11,699 nucleotides of DNA. Source: Phycisphaerae bacterium (GTDB taxonomy: Bacteria > Planctomycetota > Phycisphaerae > Phycisphaerales > Phycisphaeraceae). The position numbers and the translations under genes are program-made. Below, piece after piece: positions 1-6,503 of this stretch (positions are counted from its first letter, which is position 1; each line of letters starts with the position of its first letter). The stretch spans positions 1 through 11,699 of the forward strand of contig NZCH01000024.1 in assembly GCA_002688155.1 (NCBI GenBank). Reading direction: 5' to 3'. The notes under the pieces are model-generated. The model saw nothing but the letters and a program-made list of their open reading frames with translations. It was not told the DNA's origin and made no database searches.

Positions 1-733
1 CGGGCGACCACACGGCAGGCAGGCCCGTGTCCTCAGCGCCCAGCACCAGAGCGACCGGCCCGGTCATGTCCACGTCGGCGTAGCGCGTGGGCGCGTCGGG
101 CGACGCGGCGATGAAGGTCACGTCATGCTCGATCAGAAACGCGCGCACGTCCGCCGTCGCGTCGGCGACGATCGGCAACTCGAATACCGCGCCGGTACTG
201 GCGCGGATCGCGTTGGGATTGTAAATATCAACGACGCCGTCGGCGACGAAAAGCGCCTGGCCGCCCGCGGCCGCGACACTGCGTGCCATCGCGCCAAGGT
301 TACCCGGCTTGGTCGTCCCAACCGCGACCAGCCAGAGCGAAGGCCCGTGCGTCGCGTCAAGCACGTCTTCGAACGACCAGACCCGTTGCTCGAATACGGC
401 GAGCACACCTTCGGGCTCGTCACGGTACGCGAGTTTGGTGAGCAGCCGATCGGTCACGCTGAACACGCCGACCGATTCGGTCGCATTCTCGAGCGCGGGC
501 ACGAGGCCCGTTAATGCCCCCACGTCCGTTGGATCGTCGTCGGATCCGCCAATCAGCGTCGGGCAAAAGAAAACGTCGCGGAGCTTGAGCCCCGCCTGCA
601 TTGCGCGGGTGACTTCACGTACACCTTCTGCGATGAACAGCCCCGTCTCGCGCCGCCCGCGCTGCCGGCGAAGCCGGGCGGTTGACTCGATGTGGCGATT
701 GGTCGGGCTGGTCAGCCTTTGGACACGAAGCAT
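1..733 (-). CDS. SpoU/TrmH-family RNA 2'-O-ribose methyltransferase, 3' end missing
   Basis: Reading the minus strand from the ATG at 733 gives 244 open codons running off the left edge. The family transfers methyl from S-adenosylmethionine to a ribose 2'-hydroxyl in tRNA or rRNA using a knotted SPOUT fold. The N-terminal ~100 residues look like the RNA-binding part, including GLFIAEGVREVTRAMQAG at 31-48. Knot motif 1 is PGNLGAMARS (143-152), with the conserved Asn-145 and Arg-151. NPNAIRASTGAVFELP (172-187) follows, and motif 2 is LVLGAEDTGLP (229-239). Motif 3 lies beyond the edge. The residue usually Asp before PGN is Lys here. An in-frame ATG at 742 would add three residues, but it overlaps the TAGAAT hexamer, so 733 is preferred. 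The target RNA cannot be told from the sequence. Family call is firm; specificity is unknown. Confidence 0.88.
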   Translation of the reverse strand, partial: MLRVQRLTSPTNRHIESTARLRRQRGRRETGLFIAEGVREVTRAMQAGLKLRDVFFCPTLIGGSDDDPTDVGALTGLVPALENATESVGVFSVTDRLLTKLAYRDEPEGVLAVFEQRVWSFEDVLDATHGPSLWLVAVGTTKPGNLGAMARSVAAAGGQALFVADGVVDIYNPNAIRASTGAVFELPIVADATADVRAFLIEHDVTFIAASPDAPTRYADVDMTGPVALVLGAEDTGLPAVWSP

Positions 734-740
734 GCGAACC

Positions 741-746
741 ATTCTA
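741..746 (-). promoter_or_regulatory. Candidate -10 element of a leaderless methyltransferase transcript
   Basis: On the minus strand TAGAAT is followed by seven bases and then the ATG at 733. There is no Shine-Dalgarno sequence. A start about seven bases past the hexamer would fall on the start codon. No clear -35 is visible. Confidence 0.5.
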
Positions 747-764
747 CGGCGCGGAGGAATTGAG

Positions 765-773
765 CCCCCCCCC
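765..773. repeat. C9 homopolymer in a divergent intergenic region
   Basis: Nine consecutive C on the plus strand lie between the divergent methyltransferase and HEAT lipoprotein genes. The tract is 19 bases upstream of the methyltransferase -10 candidate, where a -35 element would normally sit. Length change here could alter spacing, but no function is demonstrated. A similar tract lies before mmsA. Confidence 0.4.
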
Positions 774-846
774 TGGAACTCTAAAACGTCGCCGAAACGC
801 ACCGAAACGCCTCGGAATTCTGCGTGCGACCGCCGTTATCGGTCGA

Positions 847-852
847 TACAAT
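847..852 (+). promoter_or_regulatory. Candidate -10 element of a leaderless HEAT lipoprotein transcript
   Basis: TACAAT matches the -10 consensus at five of six positions and ends seven bases before the ATG at 860, so transcription would begin at or next to the start codon. No Shine-Dalgarno sequence lies upstream, and no good -35 is seen. Confidence 0.55.
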
Positions 853-859
853 TCGCACT

Positions 860-1699
860 ATGAACAAGCGCGCAATGATCACGTTTGGGCTGGCCATGTT
901 GACGCTCTTGGCACTGGGCCTGGCGGCCGGATGTTCCGCCGTCAAGAACATTCCCGGCCTCAACGAGTTCGCAAGCAACCTCAACTCGACGTGGGGCAAA
1001 CCCACACCTGCGCAGGCGGCGCGTGATGCGCTCAACCCGTACGACGCCGACAGGCGCCGTCGCGGCATCTCGCTGCTCTCGGCCGCGACCTTTGGCGGTG
1101 AAGACGTCTACGTGCGCATGTACCGCAGTGCCGCGACGGACGCGGACCCCACCGTTCGCGCCGCGTGCATCCGGGCGCTGGGCATACACGGCACGTCCGA
1201 GGACGCGCAACACTTGATCAAAGCGATCGGCGATCGTGAAGCGTTCGTGCGATGGGAAGCGGCGACCGGTTTGCAAAAAATTCACCACGAAGACGCCATC
1301 GCGCCGCTGACCCGCGCGCTGGGCGAAGACCCAAGCGCCGACGTGCGCGCTTCGGCCGCCGTCGCACTGGGACAGTACCCGCTGTCGTCCGTGTTAGACA
1401 CGCTGATCATCGCGCTTGACGACACGGACTTCTCCGTCGTCGCCGCGTCGCACCGGTCGCTGGCGATCCTGACCGGCTACGACTTCGGCACCGACAGCGC
1501 GCTTTGGCTGATCTGGGCGAAACGCCACCCCGGCGAAACATTCATCCACCAGCGCCAATACACCTGGAAACCCTACAAAGCACCACCGGGCTTTTTCGAC
1601 AGGATCCAAATCTGGAAGAAGCCGGCGCCAGGTCCGCAGCCCCGTGTGCCGACCGGGCTGGATGAGCATGATGGGGTGGAGATGGGGTCGGAGAGCTGA
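860..1699 (+). CDS. HEAT-repeat lipoprotein
   Basis: A 279-residue protein of unknown specific role. Residues 1-24 form a signal peptide with a basic start (MNKR), a hydrophobic core and a lipobox ending AAGC, so Cys-25 is the likely lipidated residue and the protein is probably membrane-anchored outside the cytoplasm. HEAT/PBS-lyase-like helical repeats occupy about 65-205. Recognisable units are DPTVRAACIRALG (97-109), DREAFVRWEAATGLQKI (125-141), SADVRASAAVALGQY (159-173) and DFSVVAASHRSLAILTG (190-206). A tail with DFGTDSALWLIWAKRHP (208-224) and a proline-rich end follows; a similar DFG...W ending is recalled from planctomycete HEAT proteins. The frame opens twelve codons upstream, but the ATG at 860 begins a proper signal peptide and sits at leaderless spacing from TACAAT. 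HEAT repeats usually bind proteins; the partner is not indicated here. Confidence 0.85.
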   Translation: MNKRAMITFGLAMLTLLALGLAAGCSAVKNIPGLNEFASNLNSTWGKPTPAQAARDALNPYDADRRRRGISLLSAATFGGEDVYVRMYRSAATDADPTVRAACIRALGIHGTSEDAQHLIKAIGDREAFVRWEAATGLQKIHHEDAIAPLTRALGEDPSADVRASAAVALGQYPLSSVLDTLIIALDDTDFSVVAASHRSLAILTGYDFGTDSALWLIWAKRHPGETFIHQRQYTWKPYKAPPGFFDRIQIWKKPAPGPQPRVPTGLDEHDGVEMGSES

Positions 1700-1823
1700 G
1701 ACGAATTCGGTCACGTCAGTTCAATCAATCGTCAGGCTCCCCATGCCGTCCCGGCCCGAAATGAGGTACTACGGGAACTGCGTGCTGCGAACCGACCCAC
1801 CGCGCTGTGAGTGCAATCGTGCA

Positions 1824-1869
1824 GGGGACTGGTTCTCTACATCTACGTCCGGCCAGTTGCCCCGTCCCC
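1824..1869. other. Possible folded element upstream of the permease remnant
   Basis: The 206-base gap between the HEAT gene and the permease remnant contains GGGGAC (1824-1829) matched by GTCCCC (1864-1869). A nested ACTGG (1828-1832) is matched by CCAGT (1853-1857). The two pairings share bases, so they are alternatives. This could be a weak terminator for the HEAT gene or chance. I see nothing else in the gap apart from the -10 candidate at its end. Confidence 0.2.
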
Positions 1870-1893
1870 TCTGTCTGCGTAGCCGCTCCCAAC

Positions 1894-1899
1894 TATTAT
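1894..1899 (+). promoter_or_regulatory. Candidate -10 element kept in front of the permease remnant
   Basis: TATTAT matches five of six consensus positions. It is followed by six bases and the ATG at 1906, with no Shine-Dalgarno sequence. The spacing is the same as at holB, folP and tmk. Confidence 0.45.
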
Positions 1900-1905
1900 G
1901 ACCCC

Positions 1906-2208
1906 ATGTCCACGCGCTGGTTTGTTCGTGGCGACATCGACGGGTTCTTCGGGTTATTTGTCGACAACCTGGTGCAACTGCTGCTGATCGACCAGTTGTG
2001 CCGGCACGCTCGCCGCCGCGCTGCTGTCCATGCCGGGCGTGATCCACGCGTACGACCTGACGGCCCAGGGCGGATTGCAGAACAAGTTCGGCCTGTGGGC
2101 GGGCCACAATTCGCCGCGGCGTATCTCGTTGCCGCGATCGGGTTGGTGGGGTTTGAAGTGCTCGCGTCGGGACGGGAGGTGACGTCGCGCGGAAATCAAA
2201 AACAATGA
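1906..2208 (+). pseudogene. Remnant of an NCS2-like (xanthine/uracil-type) permease with internal deletion and frameshifts
   Basis: The first 32 codons encode an N-terminus I recall from a permease family of planctomycetes and relatives: RWFVRGDIDGFFGLFVDN (residues 4-21) followed by LVQLLLIDQLC. After about base 2000 the frame turns into Arg/Pro-rich nonsense. The next frame, from about 2000, instead reads a plausible C-terminal membrane segment: AGTLAAALLSMPGVIHAY, then DLTAQGGLQNKFGLWAG. At about 2098-2104 coding sense returns to the first frame as PQFAAAYLVAAIGLVGFE. So roughly 100 codons remain of a protein normally of several hundred residues: the start joined to the end, with the core transport helices gone and two frame changes. 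A single open frame spans 1906-2208, but its middle part (2002-2097) is not protein-like. An unusual short membrane protein is less likely. The exact permease subfamily is uncertain. Confidence 0.65.
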
Positions 2209-2233
2209 TTGCACGTACACGGCGGTCAATCGC

Positions 2234-2252
2234 CCCGTCTCAACGAGGCGGG
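2234..2252. terminator. Hairpin between convergent ends (no U-tract)
   Basis: CCCGTCTC pairs with GAGGCGGG across an AAC loop, giving eight pairs with one G-U wobble on the plus strand. It lies between the end of the permease remnant (plus) and the end of the Nramp-like gene (minus). Position suits a terminator, but a T-run is absent on both sides. Confidence 0.35.
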
Positions 2253-2263
2253 ATCCTCACAGC

Positions 2264-2279
2264 GCGTCGCAAGCGACGC
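2264..2279. terminator. Perfect palindromic hairpin just past the Nramp-like gene
   Basis: GCGTCGCAAGCGACGC folds into a six-pair stem with a CAAG loop (CTTG on the minus strand). It begins nine bases after the minus-strand stop at 2289. No T-tract follows. It has the same architecture as the hairpin after holB at 8849-8864. Confidence 0.4.
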
Positions 2280-2288
2280 AGCTGAATA

Positions 2289-3761
2289 TCAACCTATGAC
2301 TTTCGCGATGTACTTCCAGAGACTCAAGACACCCGTACCGGTCAGCGCAATACCGCTGATGAATGTGATCGCAACAAGTGCCCAGTTCATGCGCAACGGT
2401 TTGGGCACGAATCGCCGATCGGTCCAGATCATCGCCAGACACCACAGTCCACAGGTCAGCACCCCGCCGACGATGGCGGCCGGTTTCACCAGGTCCTCGG
2501 GTTTTTCGGTCAGCCACATCAGCACCAGTCCGCCGATCGCACAGTAAAGCACAACGATGCGACGCAGTTTCGGCATCGGCATGTTCTGCACGGCCCGGAT
2601 CAGTGGCGACAGCGCTTCGCGCGTCGTGCGCGTGTACAGCTCGTATGCGCCGTGGATCGTGCCCCAGAACGCGACAAACACGCCAAGTTGATACAGGTAT
2701 TTGAGCGACGGGTGAAACTGCGTTAAGAACGCCGCCTGTGGCGACAGCAGGTCGTGTCCACCGGGGATTTTATCGACGGGCGGCTCGTCCACGTACTGGG
2801 TAAACAGAATCTCCGCGCCAAGCACGACAAAGCAGATCGTGAACAGCAACACACAGAAGAAACTGACGCCGACATCAATTTTGACGGGCCGCAGCCACCG
2901 ACGGCCGCGATGGACGTTTTCTGTTTCTACATCGATCACCGGCGCGTTTTTTAATGTAACGGATCCCATTTCAGTCGCGTCGATCGCGCCCCATCGTTTT
3001 TCGCGATAGAAACCAAGGTAGCCCAGGTAGTCATACGTCCCGCCGCCGACAGCACCCAGGTACACCCCGACCTCGACCCATTCAGGCCAGCGGACGATCG
3101 ACTTGATCTTGTCGGCCTGACTCTCGATCATCCACGCCGGGTAGTGCGGCACGGACGGCAAAAATGTGTTCTGCACGATCGCGATCCAGTCGGGGGTGGT
3201 TGCAAAGAACGCCGCGAGTATCGACAGCAACAGCACGCCGACGATGAAGGTCTGAATCTTTTCGAGCAGCCCGTAACTTTGCACGATTGTCAGGACGGAG
3301 GCAAGGATGATGCACGCGGACCCCCACAGCCGCGCGTACATCAACAGTTCCGAGTCTGCACCAGTGGCGCCGAACATCCAGTTCAACGTCTTGCCGATCA
3401 TGAGCGGCAAACCCGCCAGCCAGAATGGAAAGCAAAGCAGGCTGGTCACCGCGAGAAAACCGGGAAACCACCCACGCGGTCCGGGAAGGTGCATCCAGGC
3501 GGCGATCGGATGCTGGCCAGTGAGCGTCATGTAACGCGCGCCGGTATATACCTGCACGCCCTTCATAATCGCCCCGCCCACGAAACACCACAGCAGCGCG
3601 TAGCCGAATATTGCCCCGCCGCGCGAGGCGAAGAGTGTCTCGCCACTGCCGATCGTCACCGACGCGATGATCGCCCCGGCGCCGAAGAATCGCAGCATGC
3701 GCCACGATATGCGGCCTTTGAGCACTCCGGGCAGTTCGGGATATTTCACAGAGGTCGACAT
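2289..3761 (-). CDS. Nramp-like membrane transporter lacking the canonical metal-binding motifs
   Basis: A 490-residue polytopic membrane protein with about eleven hydrophobic segments. The first transmembrane region, GAGAIIASVTIGSGETLFAS (27-46) followed by GAIFGYALLW, aligns by pattern with helix 1 of Nramp proton-coupled Mn/Fe transporters. Classical members carry DPGN there; this one has IGSGE (37-41). The helix 6 region, VYLGAVGGGTYDYLGYLGF (233-251), lacks the Met-Pro-His signature. I recall GSGE-type Nramp relatives as a widespread uncharacterised clade, so a canonical divalent-metal substrate should not be assumed. The C-terminal half keeps AFWGTIHGAYELYTRTTREA (364-383). The ATG at 3761 starts nine bases after the cyclase stop, without a good Shine-Dalgarno, suggesting coupled translation and a shared transcript. 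It may import or export the cyclase substrate or product, which is speculation. Confidence 0.8.
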   Translation of the reverse strand: MSTSVKYPELPGVLKGRISWRMLRFFGAGAIIASVTIGSGETLFASRGGAIFGYALLWCFVGGAIMKGVQVYTGARYMTLTGQHPIAAWMHLPGPRGWFPGFLAVTSLLCFPFWLAGLPLMIGKTLNWMFGATGADSELLMYARLWGSACIILASVLTIVQSYGLLEKIQTFIVGVLLLSILAAFFATTPDWIAIVQNTFLPSVPHYPAWMIESQADKIKSIVRWPEWVEVGVYLGAVGGGTYDYLGYLGFYREKRWGAIDATEMGSVTLKNAPVIDVETENVHRGRRWLRPVKIDVGVSFFCVLLFTICFVVLGAEILFTQYVDEPPVDKIPGGHDLLSPQAAFLTQFHPSLKYLYQLGVFVAFWGTIHGAYELYTRTTREALSPLIRAVQNMPMPKLRRIVVLYCAIGGLVLMWLTEKPEDLVKPAAIVGGVLTCGLWCLAMIWTDRRFVPKPLRMNWALVAITFISGIALTGTGVLSLWKYIAKVIG

Positions 3762-3770
3762 TGGACAGCG

Positions 3771-4811
3771 TTACCGAATCGCGACCGGCCGCAACGTGAA
3801 TCCCGCCGTCGCGCCTTTAATCTTGTTGACCAGGCAAATATACAGAAACTCGTACGCCTTGTCCTTCGCCAGGTCTTCAAGGTATTGAAACTCGGCAATG
3901 TGTACGCCCTGCTGGATCAGCAGGTAGTTGTGGCCGGGCATGAAACTTTTGGAGTTGTCCGGCGCCGGCCAGCTTTCATAGCCGGACGTGTCCGATCCGA
4001 CGATGATGGCGCCGTGCTGTTCGACGAGGTATTTGGTCGCGTCCAGCGACATGCCGGCACTGTCGTGCTCTTTGATCTTTTCGTGGTCGGCACCGGTTTC
4101 GCCCCAGTAGCGCAGCGTGCCCGTGCGGATCAGCACCGTGTCACCGGGTTGGAGCGTCGTATTCTGCCGTTTGAGCGCGCCCTTCACGTCATCAATGCTG
4201 ATGCTGTAGTGCCCCGGCAGCGCATCGACGCCTTTGTAGCCGGCCATATCGATCAGCACGCCGCGCGTGATGATCGGTGGGATGGTCGTCGCGTCGCACT
4301 TGCGCGGCCCCCAGTCGCCGCCCCAGTCGGCTTCCTTGAACCCGTTGTACCAGTGGTTGTCGTCGCCCTGCGTTGCGTGACACAGCCCGTCGATCTGCGT
4401 GGCGACATTGTCGTTGATAAACAGCGCGCAACTGTGCCACGCGGTGCCCGAGGCGTTGGCCAGCGCGGGCAGGTCATTCTGGCCCTTAACGCCCACGGGC
4501 GACCGAAACGTCATGATCTCGCCGGGCGAATGCCCCGGCCATTTGAAACTCGTCCGGTCGTACGTCACGCCAAGGTCGTACACCTTGCCCTCCTTGACGA
4601 GTTGAATCGCCAACAACACCGATTGTTGTGTCATGGCGTTGAGCGAACCGACCTGGTCGTCCTTACCCCAGACCCAGCCCCACCCCTTGCCGCGCTGCCA
4701 GCCTTCGATCGCCGGCGCGGAGGTACTGTTTGCCCGCACCGCCGCCCAATGAGCCGCCAACAATGCAATCGCTACAACAGCGACACCCCAACCAAGTGGT
4801 GTGCGTTTCAT
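3771..4811 (-). CDS. Exported cyclase-family (kynurenine formamidase-like) metal hydrolase
   Basis: A 346-residue protein with an N-terminal hydrophobic signal (VAVVAIALLAAHWAAVRA, 10-27) and probable export to the periplasm. The body matches the cyclase superfamily (KynB-type amidohydrolases, isatin hydrolase). The metal motif, classically HxGTHxDxxxH, reads NVATQIDGLCH (135-145): both leading His are replaced, by Asn-135 and Gln-139, while Asp-141 and His-145 remain. I recall a TQxD variant in other family members, so it may be a subgroup trait and not a defect. Further support comes from GVLIDMAGYKG (184-194), LQPGDTVLIRTGTLRYWG (220-237), VGSDTSGYESWP (271-282) and a C-terminal His-294/Glu-307 pair. 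The frame is open for 37 more codons upstream, but GGAGG six bases before the ATG at 4811 and the signal peptide fix this start. Substrate unknown. It lies upstream of the Nramp-like gene and downstream of mmsA. Confidence 0.85.
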   Translation of the reverse strand: MKRTPLGWGVAVVAIALLAAHWAAVRANSTSAPAIEGWQRGKGWGWVWGKDDQVGSLNAMTQQSVLLAIQLVKEGKVYDLGVTYDRTSFKWPGHSPGEIMTFRSPVGVKGQNDLPALANASGTAWHSCALFINDNVATQIDGLCHATQGDDNHWYNGFKEADWGGDWGPRKCDATTIPPIITRGVLIDMAGYKGVDALPGHYSISIDDVKGALKRQNTTLQPGDTVLIRTGTLRYWGETGADHEKIKEHDSAGMSLDATKYLVEQHGAIIVGSDTSGYESWPAPDNSKSFMPGHNYLLIQQGVHIAEFQYLEDLAKDKAYEFLYICLVNKIKGATAGFTLRPVAIR

Positions 4812-4817
4812 GGTGAG

Positions 4818-4822
4818 CCTCC
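4818..4822 (-). promoter_or_regulatory. Ribosome binding site of the cyclase gene
   Basis: GGAGG on the minus strand, six bases before the ATG at 4811. It decides against the longer open frame that begins at 4922. Confidence 0.8.
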
Positions 4823-4876
4823 AATCAAGCATGATGTTGTCCGTCGAATCCGTGGAGATTGCGAAACGTCGCGCAC

Positions 4877-4882
4877 ATGATA
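4877..4882 (-). promoter_or_regulatory. Weak -10 candidate upstream of the cyclase
   Basis: TATCAT on the minus strand matches five of six positions and would give a leader of about 60 bases carrying the GGAGG site. No convincing -35 is seen. Read-through from mmsA is the alternative. Confidence 0.25.
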
Positions 4883-4894
4883 CCGCAATCTGAA

Positions 4895-4908
4895 CCGCGG
4901 CTTCGCGG
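4895..4908. terminator. Short hairpin between mmsA and the cyclase gene
   Basis: CCGCG-GCTT-CGCGG forms a five-pair GC stem starting 20 bases past the mmsA stop on the minus strand. There is no T-run. It could partly terminate or stabilise the mmsA transcript. Confidence 0.25.
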
Positions 4909-4928
4909 CCTGACACGCTCACGCCCGT

Positions 4929-6455
4929 TCAATTCTTGCCCGCGCCCTGCGACTTCCATACCGGGTCATGATGCGACGCGTCGGGTGATTTGAACCAGCG
5001 GGTGAGCACGGTTTTGCTGCGAGTGTAGAACTGGATGGCCTCGACGCCCTGGGTATGCAGGTCGCCGAAGAAGGATCGGTTCCAGCCGGTGAAGGGGAAC
5101 CACGCCATGGGCGCAGGGACACCGACGTTGATGCCGATCATGCCGGCGTTGAAGTGCTGTTTGAACTGGCGCGCCGCGTGGCCGCTGTTCGTGAAGATCG
5201 TTGCCCCGTTGCCATACTCGCACTGATCGCCGATGGCGAGCGCGGCGTCCAGATCGGCTGCGCGCACGACCGACAGCACCGGCCCGAAGATTTCTTCACG
5301 CCAGATACGCATCGATGTTTCAACGCGGTCGATGATGCAGGGCCCCAGCAGAAAGCCGTCGCCGTCAAATTCGCGCCGCCCGTCAAGTACGACGTCGGCG
5401 CCGTCCCCGGCCGCAACGTCCATGTACCCCGCCACGCGGTCAACGTGCTCGCGGCGAATGAGTGGGCCCATGTCGACGTCGTCGCAGCCGTCGGTCGGGC
5501 CGACGCGCATGTGCGACGCGAGGTCATGCAGCGATTCGACGGTGGGGTCAGCGGCGTCACCGACGGTGACGGCAACGGACCCGGCCATGCAGCGCTGCCC
5601 TGCGCAGCCATACGCCGACGCGGCAAGGCCTTTGACCGCCAAATCAATGTCAGCGTCGGGCATGATGATCAGGTGATTCTTCGCACCGCCCGAGGACTGC
5701 ACGCGCTTGCCCGCGTGTGTCGCCGTCTGGTACACGTGTTGCGCCACCGGCGTCGAACCGACGAACGACACGGCTGAAACCAGTGGATGCGTCAGCAACG
5801 TCTCGACACACGCGCGGTCGCCGTGCACGATGTTGAACACGCCATCGGGCAGGCCCGCCTCGACCAGTAGTTCACCGATGCGCACCGCCGATAGCGGCAC
5901 CTTTTCCGACGGCTTGTGCACAAACGTGTTGCCGCAGGTGATTGCGACGGGGATCATCCACAGCGGGACCATGTTCGGAAAGTTGTAAGGCGTAATGCCC
6001 ACGCACACGCCAACGGCGTGGCGGATCAACTCGGCGTCGACCTCCGTGGCGATGTCGGGCATGTTCTGGCCCATCAGCAGGCTTGGTATGCCGCACGCGA
6101 ACTCGACCATTTCTAGGCCGCGCTGCACTTCCGCGCGTGATTCGCCCAGTGTCTTGCCGTGCTCGCGCGTGATCAGCGCGGCCAGATCGTCGAAGTGCCG
6201 CTGCATCAACTCGCGCACGGCGAACATGACGCGTGCCCTTTCGACGACGGGCGTGTTGGACCACTGCGGCAGTGCGGCCGCGGCGGATTCGACGACCTGC
6301 GACGTCTCTTCGCTCGAACACAGCGGAGTACGCGCGATCACCTGGCCGGTCGACGGGTTGTACACGTCCGTGAACCGCTCCGCGGTGCTGGCACGCCACT
6401 GGCCGGCGACCAGCATCGGCACGTCGGTGATCGTTTGTGTTTGCGCGGTTGGCAT
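4929..6455 (-). CDS. mmsA: CoA-acylating methylmalonate-semialdehyde dehydrogenase
   Basis: A 508-residue cytoplasmic aldehyde dehydrogenase of the MmsA/IolA type. These enzymes convert methylmalonate or malonate semialdehyde, NAD+ and CoA to propionyl- or acetyl-CoA in valine and inositol breakdown. Diagnostic segments are EHGKTLGESRAEVQRGLEMV (98-117), PYNFPNMVPLWM (156-167), SSGGAKNH (254-261), GCAGQRCMA with catalytic Cys-289 (283-291), EEIFGPVLSV (387-396), and PAPMAWFPFTGWNRSFFGDL (447-466) followed by HTQGVEAIQFYTRSK. Asn-260 occupies the place of the general-base Glu of hydrolytic aldehyde dehydrogenases, as expected for the CoA-dependent branch. Arg-107 and Arg-288 match the arginines known to matter in the Bacillus enzyme. 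The ATG at 6455 has GAGGA seven bases upstream. The gene follows folP by 48 bases. No other valine or inositol catabolic gene is visible, so the pathway cannot be assigned. Confidence 0.95.
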   Translation of the reverse strand: MPTAQTQTITDVPMLVAGQWRASTAERFTDVYNPSTGQVIARTPLCSSEETSQVVESAAAALPQWSNTPVVERARVMFAVRELMQRHFDDLAALITREHGKTLGESRAEVQRGLEMVEFACGIPSLLMGQNMPDIATEVDAELIRHAVGVCVGITPYNFPNMVPLWMIPVAITCGNTFVHKPSEKVPLSAVRIGELLVEAGLPDGVFNIVHGDRACVETLLTHPLVSAVSFVGSTPVAQHVYQTATHAGKRVQSSGGAKNHLIIMPDADIDLAVKGLAASAYGCAGQRCMAGSVAVTVGDAADPTVESLHDLASHMRVGPTDGCDDVDMGPLIRREHVDRVAGYMDVAAGDGADVVLDGRREFDGDGFLLGPCIIDRVETSMRIWREEIFGPVLSVVRAADLDAALAIGDQCEYGNGATIFTNSGHAARQFKQHFNAGMIGINVGVPAPMAWFPFTGWNRSFFGDLHTQGVEAIQFYTRSKTVLTRWFKSPDASHHDPVWKSQGAGKN

Positions 6456-6462
6456 GATTTTG

Positions 6463-6467
6463 TCCTC
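6463..6467 (-). promoter_or_regulatory. Ribosome binding site of mmsA
   Basis: GAGGA on the minus strand, seven bases before the ATG at 6455. It directly abuts the nine-base homopolymer at 6468-6476. Confidence 0.7.
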
Positions 6468-6476
6468 GGGGGGGGG
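6468..6476. repeat. G9/C9 homopolymer beside the mmsA ribosome binding site
   Basis: Nine G on the plus strand (C9 in the mmsA direction) sit between an upstream ATG (6480) and the Shine-Dalgarno sequence. With nine bases the upstream ATG is out of frame with mmsA. With eight it would be in frame and add MAPPEDKI before the annotated Met. Confidence 0.45.
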
Positions 6477-6503
6477 CCATGATCGGCGATGCGCCTCGCG
6501 ATT

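Noticed and set aside
1824..1869. Inverted repeats upstream of the permease as a purine-type riboswitch
   Set aside because: No recognisable aptamer core or loop pattern, and the nearby -10 candidate would start transcription after this segment.
1906..2208. The permease remnant read as an intact small membrane protein
   Set aside because: The middle of the open frame is Arg/Pro-rich and not protein-like, while another frame there gives conserved-looking permease sequence, so a broken gene explains it better.
3144..4880. A 578-codon open frame on the plus strand opposite the Nramp-like and cyclase genes
   Set aside because: It is antisense to two well-supported genes, is rich in Arg, His, Gln and Val as expected of a GC-rich shadow frame, and has no recognisable domain or start signal.
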